Both the position numbers and the translations under genes were made by a program. From the NCBI RefSeq assembly GCF_009690625.1, contig NZ_CP033878.1, positions 1-64,000 on the forward strand: a stretch of 64,000 nucleotides of DNA, read 5' to 3'. The notes under the pieces were generated by a model. It searched no databases. It saw only the letters and a list, made by a program, of their open reading frames with translations, and had not been told where the DNA came from. Source of the stretch: Halorhabdus sp. CBA1104. Its GTDB lineage: Archaea > Halobacteriota > Halobacteria > Halobacteriales > Haloarculaceae. Positions 34,175-41,445 of this stretch are shown here, in pieces (within the stretch, counting starts at the first letter, position 1; every line of letters starts with the position of its first letter).

Positions 34175-35647
34175 CTACACTTCTTGATCATTCTCCTCAA
34201 GAAGTTCTACAAGACTCATGTCTTCGTCGTCTTCAAGATCCTCAATAAACTCCAAATCCATATCATTCACATCCTTGGTCGACATAAGTTCATCATCCCA
34301 CTGATTGATTTCCTGTAGGAAGGATCGGCCATGGGTTAGGATACTGTGGCGACTTTCAGATTCAAGAAACTCAATTACAACATCATCAATGTCGTCAGGG
34401 AGTAGTTGTTCATCTTCAGACGCGACATGATAATGGAAATCTAGAACCTCTTCGTACCAATTATGCGATTCTGAGTGGTCTCGGTAGAAATCCTTTGACC
34501 GGTCGATCAAGGGCTGGAGGTGTTTTGCGTCAACACTGGCCAGATCACTTAACAGAAGTGCGAAATTCTCCGGGTAATTCATTCCCCGAGATTCGTCCTC
34601 CAAAATCTGGTCTAACTCATCATTGAGGATGGTCGCTAACTCCTCTGGACGGGAACGGTAGATCTCCACAAAAGCCTGTCTCCATCCCTCCGGTGACGAG
34701 GGGTATCGACCTAACATAAATTTGGAAAGCTTATCGACAATTTCTGAAAGATCCGAATCTGGATCACAACCTTCCTTTTCTAAATAGATCGGTGCATGTC
34801 CGATTTTCCGATATCCTACATCAGCAACAGCTTTGAGTTGCCAGCTAGCATCTAAACCTGCTTGTTCAGAGAACTCTTTTAATCGAACATCGACATCGTC
34901 TCCGATGAGATCGGGGCGTGAATATCCGATTGACGTTAAGGCATATACAAGCCAGGCTTGACGATCATCTTGCTCTTCAAGCAACTTCTGAATCTTTGGC
35001 ACCGAATTTGCGACAAGGGCAGGACGTTGATAGCCGATCGTCCCGAGTGCTTTTGCACATTCTTTGGCCACCTCCCAATCGGTACTTCTTTTGTACTCTT
35101 TCCGGTCCAAATTTTGAATTAGAATGTCAATCGCAGTTTCAGCAATCTCAGGAGAAACTTCATGGAGGTATCCAGGTCCAACTGGGGCGGTGACAAATCG
35201 ATGTTGATCAAGGTCCTCTTCCATACTGGAAGAAGGCATTGGATCTACCCCACCCCATTGGGGTAGTTTTCGGTCATTGGGCCTTGCACTTAGAAAATAC
35301 GCCAACGAGAGAGCGGCTTCTTTTGCAGGGTGAACGCGGTTTTCGTTGACTTGTTGGGAGAGGGCCGAGACGACGTCATTCAAATCACAGGCCCTCCTGC
35401 AAAGAATGATATTTTGGCGGAGAACTACTGCTGCATTAGCACCGATTTTGTACTCCTCATGGTTCAAACATTCACCAATAGCATCAATGAGAATTTCTCG
35501 AAGCGGATTGATTTCGTGTTGTCTGTTGATGGCCCACTGTTTCTCTCGAAAATCGTCAAAGAGTGTGGCTGGCTCGGACGAATCAAGTAAAGCCTCAGCC
35601 AGCGGAACGAATTCTTTCTGGTAGATATAGGCAACTCCAGTTGACAT
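34175..35647 (-). CDS. HEAT-like helical-repeat protein, AT-rich (490 aa)
   Basis: The gene is markedly more AT-rich than the defence island. The protein is almost entirely helical with repeated pairs (IDILIQNLDR..., ALGTIGYQRPALVANSVPKI, ALTSIGYSRPDLIGDD, AVADVGYRKIG), where the GY-x-(R/K) element recurs about every 35 residues, a HEAT-like pattern. The C-terminus is very acidic. No catalytic motif. Such proteins often serve as scaffolds or sensors. It is divergent from the membrane-zincin gene, with which it shares the AT-rich module. Confidence 0.55.
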   Translation of the reverse strand: MSTGVAYIYQKEFVPLAEALLDSSEPATLFDDFREKQWAINRQHEINPLREILIDAIGECLNHEEYKIGANAAVVLRQNIILCRRACDLNDVVSALSQQVNENRVHPAKEAALSLAYFLSARPNDRKLPQWGGVDPMPSSSMEEDLDQHRFVTAPVGPGYLHEVSPEIAETAIDILIQNLDRKEYKRSTDWEVAKECAKALGTIGYQRPALVANSVPKIQKLLEEQDDRQAWLVYALTSIGYSRPDLIGDDVDVRLKEFSEQAGLDASWQLKAVADVGYRKIGHAPIYLEKEGCDPDSDLSEIVDKLSKFMLGRYPSSPEGWRQAFVEIYRSRPEELATILNDELDQILEDESRGMNYPENFALLLSDLASVDAKHLQPLIDRSKDFYRDHSESHNWYEEVLDFHYHVASEDEQLLPDDIDDVVIEFLESESRHSILTHGRSFLQEINQWDDELMSTKDVNDMDLEFIEDLEDDEDMSLVELLEENDQEV

Positions 35648-35834
35648 GGATTGTGTGAATGACAGTTGTAGATTCAGGTAGCCAATAAAAATTCGGGGCC
35701 GGACAATCAGATGAATGAATCCAATTAGTCTCGGGACGAATAGATTTTCTCATCACACTCTAACATTCGCCAAAGGGAAACGATCCATCAAAACAACAAT
35801 CATAATCACAATACAGCCAGAAGTAATAGAATAT

Positions 35835-36449
35835 ATGACTTCAAATACAGATGTTCCATCTCCACCTAAAGGCCACGAGCAACCAGTTGCGTATCAAACC
35901 AGTCTTTGGAAACGAGCCATCTTAGTCATTTGCTTTTTCTCTATTTCAGTCGTAATCTACTCCCCACCGATCAGAAATATCCTTCTGGCTGATCAAATAA
36001 CGTTGTTGAAGGCGGTCGTATCAAATCCGCTTGAGGTTATTCTTGGCGGGTCTGTAATGGCAGTATTAACCGTAATACCACACGAGTATTCTCATAAATT
36101 CGTGGCAAGTTCGTTGGGATATCCTGCTCAAGTGAATTGGAAACCACTTCAAAAATTGAATGAGCCTTACAACTTCATTCCAGGGAACTGGATTGATGCT
36201 AAAGAGTACAACATAATCCTACTATCTCCGCTCCTTATTGTGAACGTTATTGCATCTGCACTAGTGATCGCAGAGATCGCACCGCTTGTTAACTATATCG
36301 CAACGGCAATGCTGGTATTTAATACAGCAATGTCCAGTGATGATATTTGGATGGTGCTTACCGACATAGCGAATTCAGATTCTGCCAAGATTGCCCACCA
36401 AATCGAGGATGGTTCATTGGTCGTTTATCGTTCTTCAAGATTTTCATGA
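35835..36449 (+). CDS. Membrane zincin peptidase, DUF3267-like (204 aa)
   Basis: ATG at 35835. Membrane helices at about 27-45 and 60-80; the second leads into HEYSHKFVASSLGYP, an HExxH zinc site at a membrane interface, then further helices (ILLSPLLIVNVIASALVIAE). This is the layout of DUF3267 putative zincin peptidases, intramembrane or membrane-bound metalloproteases. The codon use is AT-rich, like the neighbours. A protease next to a helical-repeat protein and a coiled-coil protein could form an effector-sensor set; this is inference. Confidence 0.6.
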   Translation: MTSNTDVPSPPKGHEQPVAYQTSLWKRAILVICFFSISVVIYSPPIRNILLADQITLLKAVVSNPLEVILGGSVMAVLTVIPHEYSHKFVASSLGYPAQVNWKPLQKLNEPYNFIPGNWIDAKEYNIILLSPLLIVNVIASALVIAEIAPLVNYIATAMLVFNTAMSSDDIWMVLTDIANSDSAKIAHQIEDGSLVVYRSSRFS

Positions 36450-36526
36450 TCCCGGAAAATCAGTATCCTCTTCTTCGAATCTATGCAGCGGAACGACTTT
36501 TATAATTACCGCCAAAATACTGGATC

Positions 36527-37159
36527 ATGCCGGATTATCTTGTCAGTTCTCTCAAGCGACTGTACGATGATTGCTCGCGAGCCATTGATGAAAACAATGC
36601 CAGGGCAGTTGGTGGTGCGATCATTGATAGATATAATGAGATTTTAGACGAAATTCAAGAAGAGTATTCTGATAATCGGCGAATACAGGAACTTGAAGCA
36701 GTCCAACGTACCGGAGCAACTTTTGGAGGGGGCCCTCCCAGAGCCCGAGCGAATGATCTACAAGACGTGAAATTCAGGTCGGCCGCAATTGCGGATGCAC
36801 TTGAGTTGGAACTTGAGGACTTCGAAAGGGTTGCCGACACAGAGACAATCCCAATTATCCAACTTCAACAGAGCGTAGAGCAGAATCAGAGTCAGCAGCA
36901 AGCTCAACAGCAGAGAGTCACTATTGAGCAGTTGTACGATGACTTAGATAGTCGGATGGGCCCGGAAGATGAGATAGAGCAACTTCGGGAGTTGGTTGAA
37001 GAATTAGAAGATCAGCTCAATAGTGAAAATCCTGATACCGTGGAGATTCGCGATTTGATAGAGACCGCTAAGAGTTATAGCACACAATTAGGCATGAAAA
37101 TGGCTATGCTTGCGTTAGAGAGAGGGATCGATATTTTAGGAGATATTGGAGCCAACTAA
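36527..37159 (+). CDS. Coiled-coil protein in AT-rich module (210 aa)
   Basis: TATA-like TTTTATAATTA lies 20-30 nt upstream of the ATG at 36527, predicting a leaderless message. The N-terminal helical domain (LVSSLKRLYDDCSRAIDE), a Gln-rich linker and a long coiled coil (EIEQLRELVEELEDQLNSE) end in a short hydrophobic helix. No family is recognised. It is probably a structural or oligomerising component. Confidence 0.5.
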   Translation: MPDYLVSSLKRLYDDCSRAIDENNARAVGGAIIDRYNEILDEIQEEYSDNRRIQELEAVQRTGATFGGGPPRARANDLQDVKFRSAAIADALELELEDFERVADTETIPIIQLQQSVEQNQSQQQAQQQRVTIEQLYDDLDSRMGPEDEIEQLRELVEELEDQLNSENPDTVEIRDLIETAKSYSTQLGMKMAMLALERGIDILGDIGAN

Positions 37160-37277
37160 AATCTTCTATCGCAGATTATGTCGAATGGGTTTCCTTGATT
37201 CACCACGACGTTCCGAATCTCTCTTCGGCAGAATAACTCTGAACAGTCTCGATGGGTGAAGAATGCAGTCAAGCTGT

Positions 37278-37526
37278 TCACACGCCCGCGACCACGTGAT
37301 AGCCCGTGCCGCGCGGCCGCGCTTCCCGTAGGCGCAACCGCGCGATCACAAGCGCGTATAATACGTCGGGCGGGCACGTGCTCGTCGCGAGCGTGCATTC
37401 GAGCGTCCAGGCGTCGTGCGGGCCTACACCGGGCGCGAGTGCGTCCACACCCGCGCATCGCGGGTGGGCCTCGATCGCGTCGGCGGCCGCCTGGACGCGC
37501 TCGCGCTGCTCGACGGTGCAACTCAT
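37278..37526 (-). CDS. Small element protein, intact copy C (82 aa)
   Basis: ATG at 37524-37526 overlaps the stop of the upstream gene (ATGA). The sequence begins MSCTVEQRERVQAAADAIEA and ends GTGYHVVAGV. Two 5'-damaged relatives lie at 33286-33465 and 33807-34020 in the same orientation. All three form direct repeats that bound cargo. The function is unknown. It belongs to a two-gene operon. Confidence 0.6.
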   Translation of the reverse strand: MSCTVEQRERVQAAADAIEAHPRCAGVDALAPGVGPHDAWTLECTLATSTCPPDVLYALVIARLRLREARPRGTGYHVVAGV

Positions 37527-37828
37527 CGATCGGTCAGCTCCTCGTCGGGGAAGGCCTCGCGGATCAAGCCGATGATGCCCTTGCCGTACCGGCGGCGCTC
37601 CCACCCGACACGCCCCTCGACGAAGGCCATCCACTCGTCGACGGAACGGGTGGCGATCGCCTCACGATGGGTGCGCTCGTCGCCGTCGATCACGTGAATC
37701 GTCTCGTCGAGCGTGCGGTAGACGTGTGAGCGGCCGTCGGCGTCAGTGCCCAGCGGGATGTAATTGTCGCGCGGATCGGTGCCTCTACGACTCGAAGACT
37801 TTTGCCGGTGGAAGTTCGTTGTCGACAT
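37523..37828 (-). CDS. Small conserved element protein (101 aa)
   Basis: ATG at 37828. A basic N-terminus, then a compact segment with YRTLDETIHVIDGDERTHRE and a helical C-terminus ending in TDR. It overlaps the next gene by ATGA. No family is recognised. A hairpin (37857-37878) and a tandem GTTCTTGG repeat lie just upstream, possible regulatory sites. Confidence 0.55.
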   Translation of the reverse strand: MSTTNFHRQKSSSRRGTDPRDNYIPLGTDADGRSHVYRTLDETIHVIDGDERTHREAIATRSVDEWMAFVEGRVGWERRRYGKGIIGLIREAFPDEELTDR

Positions 37829-37856
37829 GGGTTCTTGGTTGGTTCTTGGAACCCGG

Positions 37857-37878
37857 CCCGCCTGTTCCAGCAGGCGGG
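37857..37878. promoter_or_regulatory. 8-bp inverted repeat upstream of the two-gene operon
   Basis: CCCGCCTG-ttccag-CAGGCGGG, located 29-50 nt upstream of the ATG at 37828, where an operator would sit. It could be bound by the neighbouring phage-type repressor. Confidence 0.4.
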
Positions 37879-37983
37879 CGATCCTACGTCACGAATCGCC
37901 CCGAGAGGCCGGTGTTCCTACCAGATAGTCATAGCTGGGAGTACTTAGTGTTTGCGCCATATACTGCAAAAGTGCAATTGAGT

Positions 37984-38217
37984 TTAGCCGTGATAGAAGT
38001 TCCGACCTTTCTCCGTAGCCGAGTAGTAACCCTTCGTTCCGTCTGTTTTCGTAACGTGCCCCTCCCCACGTAACTCGGATAGGTAATTATCCACGCTCCG
38101 GCGCTCAAACGTCGCTCCCCGCTGTTTTAGATTGTGGAAGATAACAGCGGGCGGGAGGTCCAGACCCGACTCAACGAGGAGTCCGAGGACCATGCGTTTC
38201 CGCTCCTCTTTGCCCAT
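37984..38217 (-). CDS. PhiH1-type phage repressor, winged helix (77 aa)
   Basis: ATG at 38217 is preceded by a strong Shine-Dalgarno (GGAGGT, 5-nt spacing). An upstream in-frame ATG at 38304 sits about 28 nt after a CTAAAAAG box and could give a longer, leaderless form. The protein is one winged-helix domain (RMVLGLLVESGLDLPPAVIF, RSVDNYLSELRGEGHVTKTD, GYYSATEKGR), like the phiH1 repressor family. It is a candidate lysogeny regulator of this element, possibly acting on the repeated promoter boxes. Confidence 0.65.
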   Translation of the reverse strand: MGKEERKRMVLGLLVESGLDLPPAVIFHNLKQRGATFERRSVDNYLSELRGEGHVTKTDGTKGYYSATEKGRNFYHG

Positions 38218-38469
38218 ATTACCTCCATCGGTGGCCAACTGTAAATTTGTCCCGGAGCGTACAGGTTTGGTAAGTTCAGTGCATTCCCGCTCTGTCCGTT
38301 CCATAGTTACACCATACGTTGCAAACTTTTTAGTAGTTGCGCAAAGGTGCGCTAGTTAGGAACGGCTTACCCCCGCCTGGCTGACGCCCAAGTTGGAAAA
38401 CGAGGACCCGGCCGCCCAGGCCGGGGGTGGTCGCTCCGCACGACCCACTATGACACCCGACACGGACGC

Positions 38470-38485
38470 GGTAAAAGACAGGTCG
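38470..38485 (-). promoter_or_regulatory. Element-specific promoter box, copy 4
   Basis: On the minus strand CGACCTGTCTTTTACC, identical over 16 bp to copy 1. No clear minus-strand gene starts 25-30 nt downstream, so it may be an operator or the relic of a lost gene. It lies between the repressor gene and the right-hand small-gene cluster. Confidence 0.45.
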
Positions 38486-38530
38486 CATCGATCGCGCAAC
38501 CACTTCCGCCCGACGACGACCGGCCGACCC

Positions 38531-38551
38531 CCCACCCGCATGCGGGGGTGG
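38531..38551 (+). repeat. Start-proximal G/C hairpin repeat, copy 2
   Basis: CCCACCCGCATGCGGGGGTGG type sequence with the perfect 12-bp palindrome CCCGCATGCGGG at 38535-38546. It lies 76 bp before the ATG at 38627, further than in the other copies. Confidence 0.45.
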
Positions 38552-38626
38552 TCGGCGATCAGTTTCACTTTCAGTCCGCCCAAGAACTACGGCCTTTACG
38601 TCCCCCATCGTCAGTCTCGGCCGTCA

Positions 38627-38917
38627 ATGTCGAGTCAGGTGCCCGACGACAGTGAGGATGGACGACGGACGATCGATTTGAACGACGAGACCGACCGCTG
38701 GCGCTACACATGCCCGAACGGGCATCGGCAGTGGGAGCCGACGAATCACCACTTTTGGTGTGCCTCGTGTGCCCGCCAGCGCGGCCAGGAGGCGACCTTT
38801 CACGCGCTACACGACCGCAAGACCGATCAGGAGTTAGAGCGCATCGAAGTCCGGCTGGTCGACGGGATCGGTCCCTACGACGGCGATCTCGATCGGAAGG
38901 TGGTCGCCGATGACTGA
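38627..38917 (+). CDS. Zinc-finger element protein (96 aa)
   Basis: ATG at 38627. It contains CPNGH...W near residue 30 and CASCARQ near residue 45, a zinc ribbon of the type WxYxCPNGHxxWEPTNHHFWCxxC common in haloarchaeal viruses. The C-terminal half is acidic. The next gene overlaps it by 8 nt. Probably a DNA- or RNA-binding early protein. Confidence 0.6.
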   Translation: MSSQVPDDSEDGRRTIDLNDETDRWRYTCPNGHRQWEPTNHHFWCASCARQRGQEATFHALHDRKTDQELERIEVRLVDGIGPYDGDLDRKVVADD

Positions 38918-39032
38918 TCTGGCTTGCCCGTGGTGTCACGAGCCCGCGCGAGACGCCGCCGGGCCGATGTTCGTCTGCGATGCCGAGTGTCCCGTGTCGT
39001 CGTTCACGCGCGAGGAGGTGCCGAGCGTATGA
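38910..39032 (+). CDS. 40-aa zinc-finger microprotein
   Basis: ATG at 38910 and TGA at 39030-39032, overlapping both neighbours. CPWCHE and a later CDAEC make a four-Cys site. It is supported by the overlap pattern and the complete zinc knuckle pair. Confidence 0.55.
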   Translation: MTDLACPWCHEPARDAAGPMFVCDAECPVSSFTREEVPSV

Positions 39033-39268
39033 GCGACGACGATCCGGCGTTCGAGTTCGAGGCGAAGATCCAGCGCGGGAACGGGACCGACGACCGCGAC
39101 ACGTTCAAAGCGTCGGTGAGCGCGGAGACGATCGACGAACTCGACTCGAAGGTTGCCGACATGCGCCGGAAGATCGAAGACTGGGCCGTCGATTTCCGGC
39201 AGATTCAGCCCGCCGATGCGCGACGGGTGCCCGAGGACCAAGCGACGCTTGAGGAGGGATCGGCATGA
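39029..39268 (+). CDS. Small conserved haloviral protein (79 aa)
   Basis: ATG at 39029 overlaps the preceding stop (ATGA). Beta strand plus helix layout (FEFEAKIQRGNGTDDRDTFK, then ETIDELDSKVADMRRKIEDW). Similar proteins are widespread in haloarchaeal viruses and plasmids, but I cannot name the family with certainty. Function unknown. Confidence 0.6.
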   Translation: MSDDDPAFEFEAKIQRGNGTDDRDTFKASVSAETIDELDSKVADMRRKIEDWAVDFRQIQPADARRVPEDQATLEEGSA

Positions 39269-39414
39269 GCCAGCGCGCACTCCAGCGCGGAGAGATCGCG
39301 ATCGCGCCGGGTCGCTGTGCCTGCGGTCGCCAGGCAGCCGGGTACGACGCCATGCGGGAGGCCCCGGTCTGTCCCGTGTGTGCGCGCTCGCTTGGGGGTG
39401 ACGTCGATGGGTGA
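39265..39414 (+). CDS. 49-aa zinc-finger microprotein
   Basis: ATG at 39265 overlaps the previous stop (ATGA), and the TGA at 39412-39414 overlaps the next gene. CACGRQ and CPVCARS form a zinc ribbon (CxCG...CPxC). Fully in line with the coupled small-gene chain. Confidence 0.55.
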   Translation: MSQRALQRGEIAIAPGRCACGRQAAGYDAMREAPVCPVCARSLGGDVDG

Positions 39415-39703
39415 CGCCGTCGCGGAACTCCTCGACAAGATCGCCGACACGTGGGACCAGGACGACCCGCGCGTGTTGCTGTTCGAGGACGAAAACCGGA
39501 GTTGTGTCGCCGACGTCGACGGGGAGCTACGATTACTGTCGAGCGGGCTCGTCTACGCCCGCCGCCTCGAAGAGACAGACGTCCGCGTGGCCGCCGATCG
39601 GCACGGCATCCCCGAAGTGGTCCCGCTGTCGGCGGAGCGCCACCGCTTCGAGAAACGGCACTTCGAGGACGTCGCCGACGTGGAGGAGGGGGCCGTCGCA
39701 TGA
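39407..39703 (+). CDS. Small acidic element protein (98 aa)
   Basis: ATG at 39407, overlapping its neighbours on both sides. A beta-rich middle (VLLFEDENRSCVADVDGELR) and a helical end. No family is recognised. Its position suggests an early gene. Confidence 0.55.
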   Translation: MGDAVAELLDKIADTWDQDDPRVLLFEDENRSCVADVDGELRLLSSGLVYARRLEETDVRVAADRHGIPEVVPLSAERHRFEKRHFEDVADVEEGAVA

Positions 39704-39801
39704 CCTGTCCCAACTGCGGTAGCACCCGCATTCGCCCGGAAGCCGGCTGTGCGTTCTGCCCCGACTGTGGGTACAGCGAGTGTGGAGGTGGGCACGCGTG
39801 A
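39700..39801 (+). CDS. 33-aa zinc-ribbon microprotein
   Basis: ATG at 39700 overlaps the upstream stop (ATGA). CPNCGS and CPDCGYSEC give a compact zinc ribbon with the CPxCG...CPDCG pattern typical of haloarchaeal microproteins. Confidence 0.6.
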   Translation: MTCPNCGSTRIRPEAGCAFCPDCGYSECGGGHA

Positions 39802-39814
39802 TCGACACCGCAAC

Positions 39815-39838
39815 CCCCAACCCGCATGCGGGGGGTGG
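39815..39838 (+). repeat. Start-proximal G/C hairpin repeat, copy 3
   Basis: The palindrome CCCGCATGCGGG (39821-39832) is flanked by CCCCAA and GGGTGG; the ATG of the next gene follows at 39845. Its recurrence before starts suggests an intercistronic RNA element. Confidence 0.45.
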
Positions 39839-39844
39839 TCGCCC

Positions 39845-40018
39845 ATGAGCCAGGCCGGCTCCACAGAGGCCGACATTCCCGACGCCGAGGAAGCCGCCCT
39901 CGAAGAACTGTACGACCTACGTGAGGAACTCAAGCTCGTCGCCGAAGCGGACGTCGCGTACGCGAAGTACGCCGAAAACGGGCTCGAACGCCTGCGAGAG
40001 GCCGGCTACGATGTCTGA
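39845..40018 (+). CDS. 57-aa acidic helical protein next to integrase
   Basis: ATG at 39845 after the third hairpin repeat. Mostly one long helix (EEAALEELYDLREELKLVAE) with an acidic start. It converges with the integrase stop at 40020. SNJ2 needs small accessory genes near its integrase for recombination; whether this is one is unknown. Confidence 0.45.
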   Translation: MSQAGSTEADIPDAEEAALEELYDLREELKLVAEADVAYAKYAENGLERLREAGYDV

Positions 40019-40019
40019 G

Positions 40020-41228
40020 TCAGTCGATCAACTCGCTCCGGATCGAGACGTCGTCGCCCAGCCGGGATTCGATCGTCATGATCGCGTCGGCCAGCTCCGC
40101 GTCGACGTCGCGAACGGCCTCCATGGCCTCCCGGCGCTGGGTCTCGGCTTTCTCGACGGCGGCCTGGGAGAGGGCTTGCCCACACCACACACAGCCGTCT
40201 TTCTCCCGGGGCGTCTTTTGCTCACAGCGCGGACAGACCACCGGACCGACGGGATCGGGCTCGTCGCGGTCGACGTCGAGGCCGTGGGCGCGGGCAATCT
40301 CGCGCTCGTTGGCGTCGTCGAAGACCGAGATATACCGGGCGGCGACGTCGCTGCCACGCGTCCAGCCGTGGTGTTCTTCGAGGTGGGCCTGACTGACGCC
40401 CTGGCTGGCCAGGAAACTCGCCGAGGACTTGCGGAAGTTGGTGGGCGTGACCGGCTTTGTGACGCCAGCCCGATCGGCGACGTCTTTCAATGCATCGCGG
40501 ACGCGGTTGTTCGAGATCGCCTCCGGCGACGTGAGTTTGCACCACAGCGGATCGTCGTCGTCGCCGGGATGATCGTCGAGCCAGCGGCGGACGTAGGGGA
40601 CCGACGGGACCAACACGGGCGAGCGCCGGCCGTTCTTGCCGTCCAGGGTGACCTGGAGACCGTAGTCGTGGTCCGTGATCGCCCCCGGTTTCAGGTCGAA
40701 CAACTCCCCCGGGCGCGGGCCCAGGTCCCACGCGAGGGCGACGAGGGCGCGATCGCGGGAGTTGAGGCAGGCATCGAGCATCGGCTGGATGTCCTCGTCC
40801 CAGCCGAGCATCTCGGTCGGATCCGGGGCGGGATCGTAGTTGCTCGGGTAGCCACCGGGCACCCAGGCGACGCTGTCGGGATAGTCGTCGCCGTCGGTGA
40901 GGATCCGGCCGATCGTGCGGAGCGTGACCCGGTAGTCCTTGTTGGTCTCGGGACTGCCAGTCTGTTCGGCGTTGATCCAGCGGACGATCGCCTCGGCGGC
41001 CTCGCGATCGTCCATGGCGTCGGCGAGCCCGCCGACGGATTTCGCGATGTTGAGGCCGCGCATCAGGAGGAACTCGTGGCGATGCTCAGAGAACTTACTC
41101 GCACCCATCAGACGGATTTGATCGGAGAGATCGAGCAACAGCGTCCGGTCGGCCTCGCTGATATCGTACTCGCGGGCCTGGAGTCGAGACCGCATCGTCT
41201 CGATCGAGGCCGCGGGGTCGTCGGTCAT
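40020..41228 (-). CDS. SNJ2-like tyrosine integrase with C-terminal zinc ribbon (402 aa)
   Basis: I choose the ATG at 41228. The frame stays open to 41288, through the att core, but that extension would change on excision. It has an N-terminal core-binding domain, then catalytic Arg in LGPRPGELFDLK, the second box TPTNFRKSSASF (Asn replaces the usual His), His/Trp in EEHHGWTRGSD and Tyr in VAARYISVFDD. The C-terminal CPRCEQKTPREKDGCVWCGQ is a zinc ribbon. It should catalyse integration between attP and the tRNA-Met 3' end. Being at the right end beside attR is the expected position. Confidence 0.85.
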   Translation of the reverse strand: MTDDPAASIETMRSRLQAREYDISEADRTLLLDLSDQIRLMGASKFSEHRHEFLLMRGLNIAKSVGGLADAMDDREAAEAIVRWINAEQTGSPETNKDYRVTLRTIGRILTDGDDYPDSVAWVPGGYPSNYDPAPDPTEMLGWDEDIQPMLDACLNSRDRALVALAWDLGPRPGELFDLKPGAITDHDYGLQVTLDGKNGRRSPVLVPSVPYVRRWLDDHPGDDDDPLWCKLTSPEAISNNRVRDALKDVADRAGVTKPVTPTNFRKSSASFLASQGVSQAHLEEHHGWTRGSDVAARYISVFDDANEREIARAHGLDVDRDEPDPVGPVVCPRCEQKTPREKDGCVWCGQALSQAAVEKAETQRREAMEAVRDVDAELADAIMTIESRLGDDVSIRSELID

Positions 41229-41270
41229 ATCGACAACCGAACGGCCGTCGGGTATGTAAAGGTCGGGTAT

Positions 41271-41287
41271 GGAGCCCTCCCCGGGCA
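41271..41287 (+). repeat. attR core
   Basis: GGAGCCCTCCCCGGGCA, identical to the tRNA-Met 3' end at 2922-2938. Flanking bases differ (TACTTTATCC follows), so this is the right boundary of the element. Confidence 0.85.
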
Positions 41288-41392
41288 TACTTTATCCGTG
41301 GCTCGCGTCGGCGAGCCACTGCTCTGAGAATGCGTTGTGGCGGGCGGAGAATCCTCTGAGGGAGAGACATATTCGGGTTCTCGTCGTTCGGT

Positions 41393-41407
41393 AGCCCTCC
41401 CCGGGCA
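41393..41407 (+). repeat. Third att-like copy 106 bp beyond attR
   Basis: AGCCCTCCCCGGGCA matches the core, and similarity to attL goes on to its right: CTCTTCTGTAACC compared with CTCCTCTGAAACT, then CCACGAAGAA in both. It therefore resembles a left element arm and suggests the remnant of a related element integrated in tandem. Confidence 0.6.
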
Positions 41408-41445
41408 CTCTTCTGTAACCTCGTCTATCCACGAAGAAGGGATGG

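Larger units (their letters stand above)
2922..41287. mobile_element. Integrated betapleolipovirus-like element (~38.3 kb) with large accessory cargo
   Basis: The ends are defined by a 17-bp direct repeat of the tRNA-Met 3' end (2922-2938 and 41271-41287), with a tyrosine integrase immediately inside the right end. The left third carries a pleolipovirus-type virion cluster: Tat-exported spike with coiled coil and C-terminal anchor, small polytopic membrane proteins and a P-loop NTPase. SNJ2, a betapleolipovirus, is known to integrate at tRNA-Met, which fits. Known pleolipoviruses are about 7-17 kb, so more than half of this element is added cargo: transposase, second recombinase, a DNA-modification/defence island and AT-rich modules. 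Confidence 0.85.

Noticed and set aside
39921-41327. 468-codon open frame opposite the integrase
   Set aside because: The minus strand carries the recombinase catalytic residues and zinc ribbon; the plus frame has no domain.
41393-41407. The third att copy as the true right end of the main element
   Set aside because: The copy at 41271 matches the tRNA end over 17 bp and directly adjoins the integrase; the third matches over 15 bp and has left-arm-like flanking sequence.
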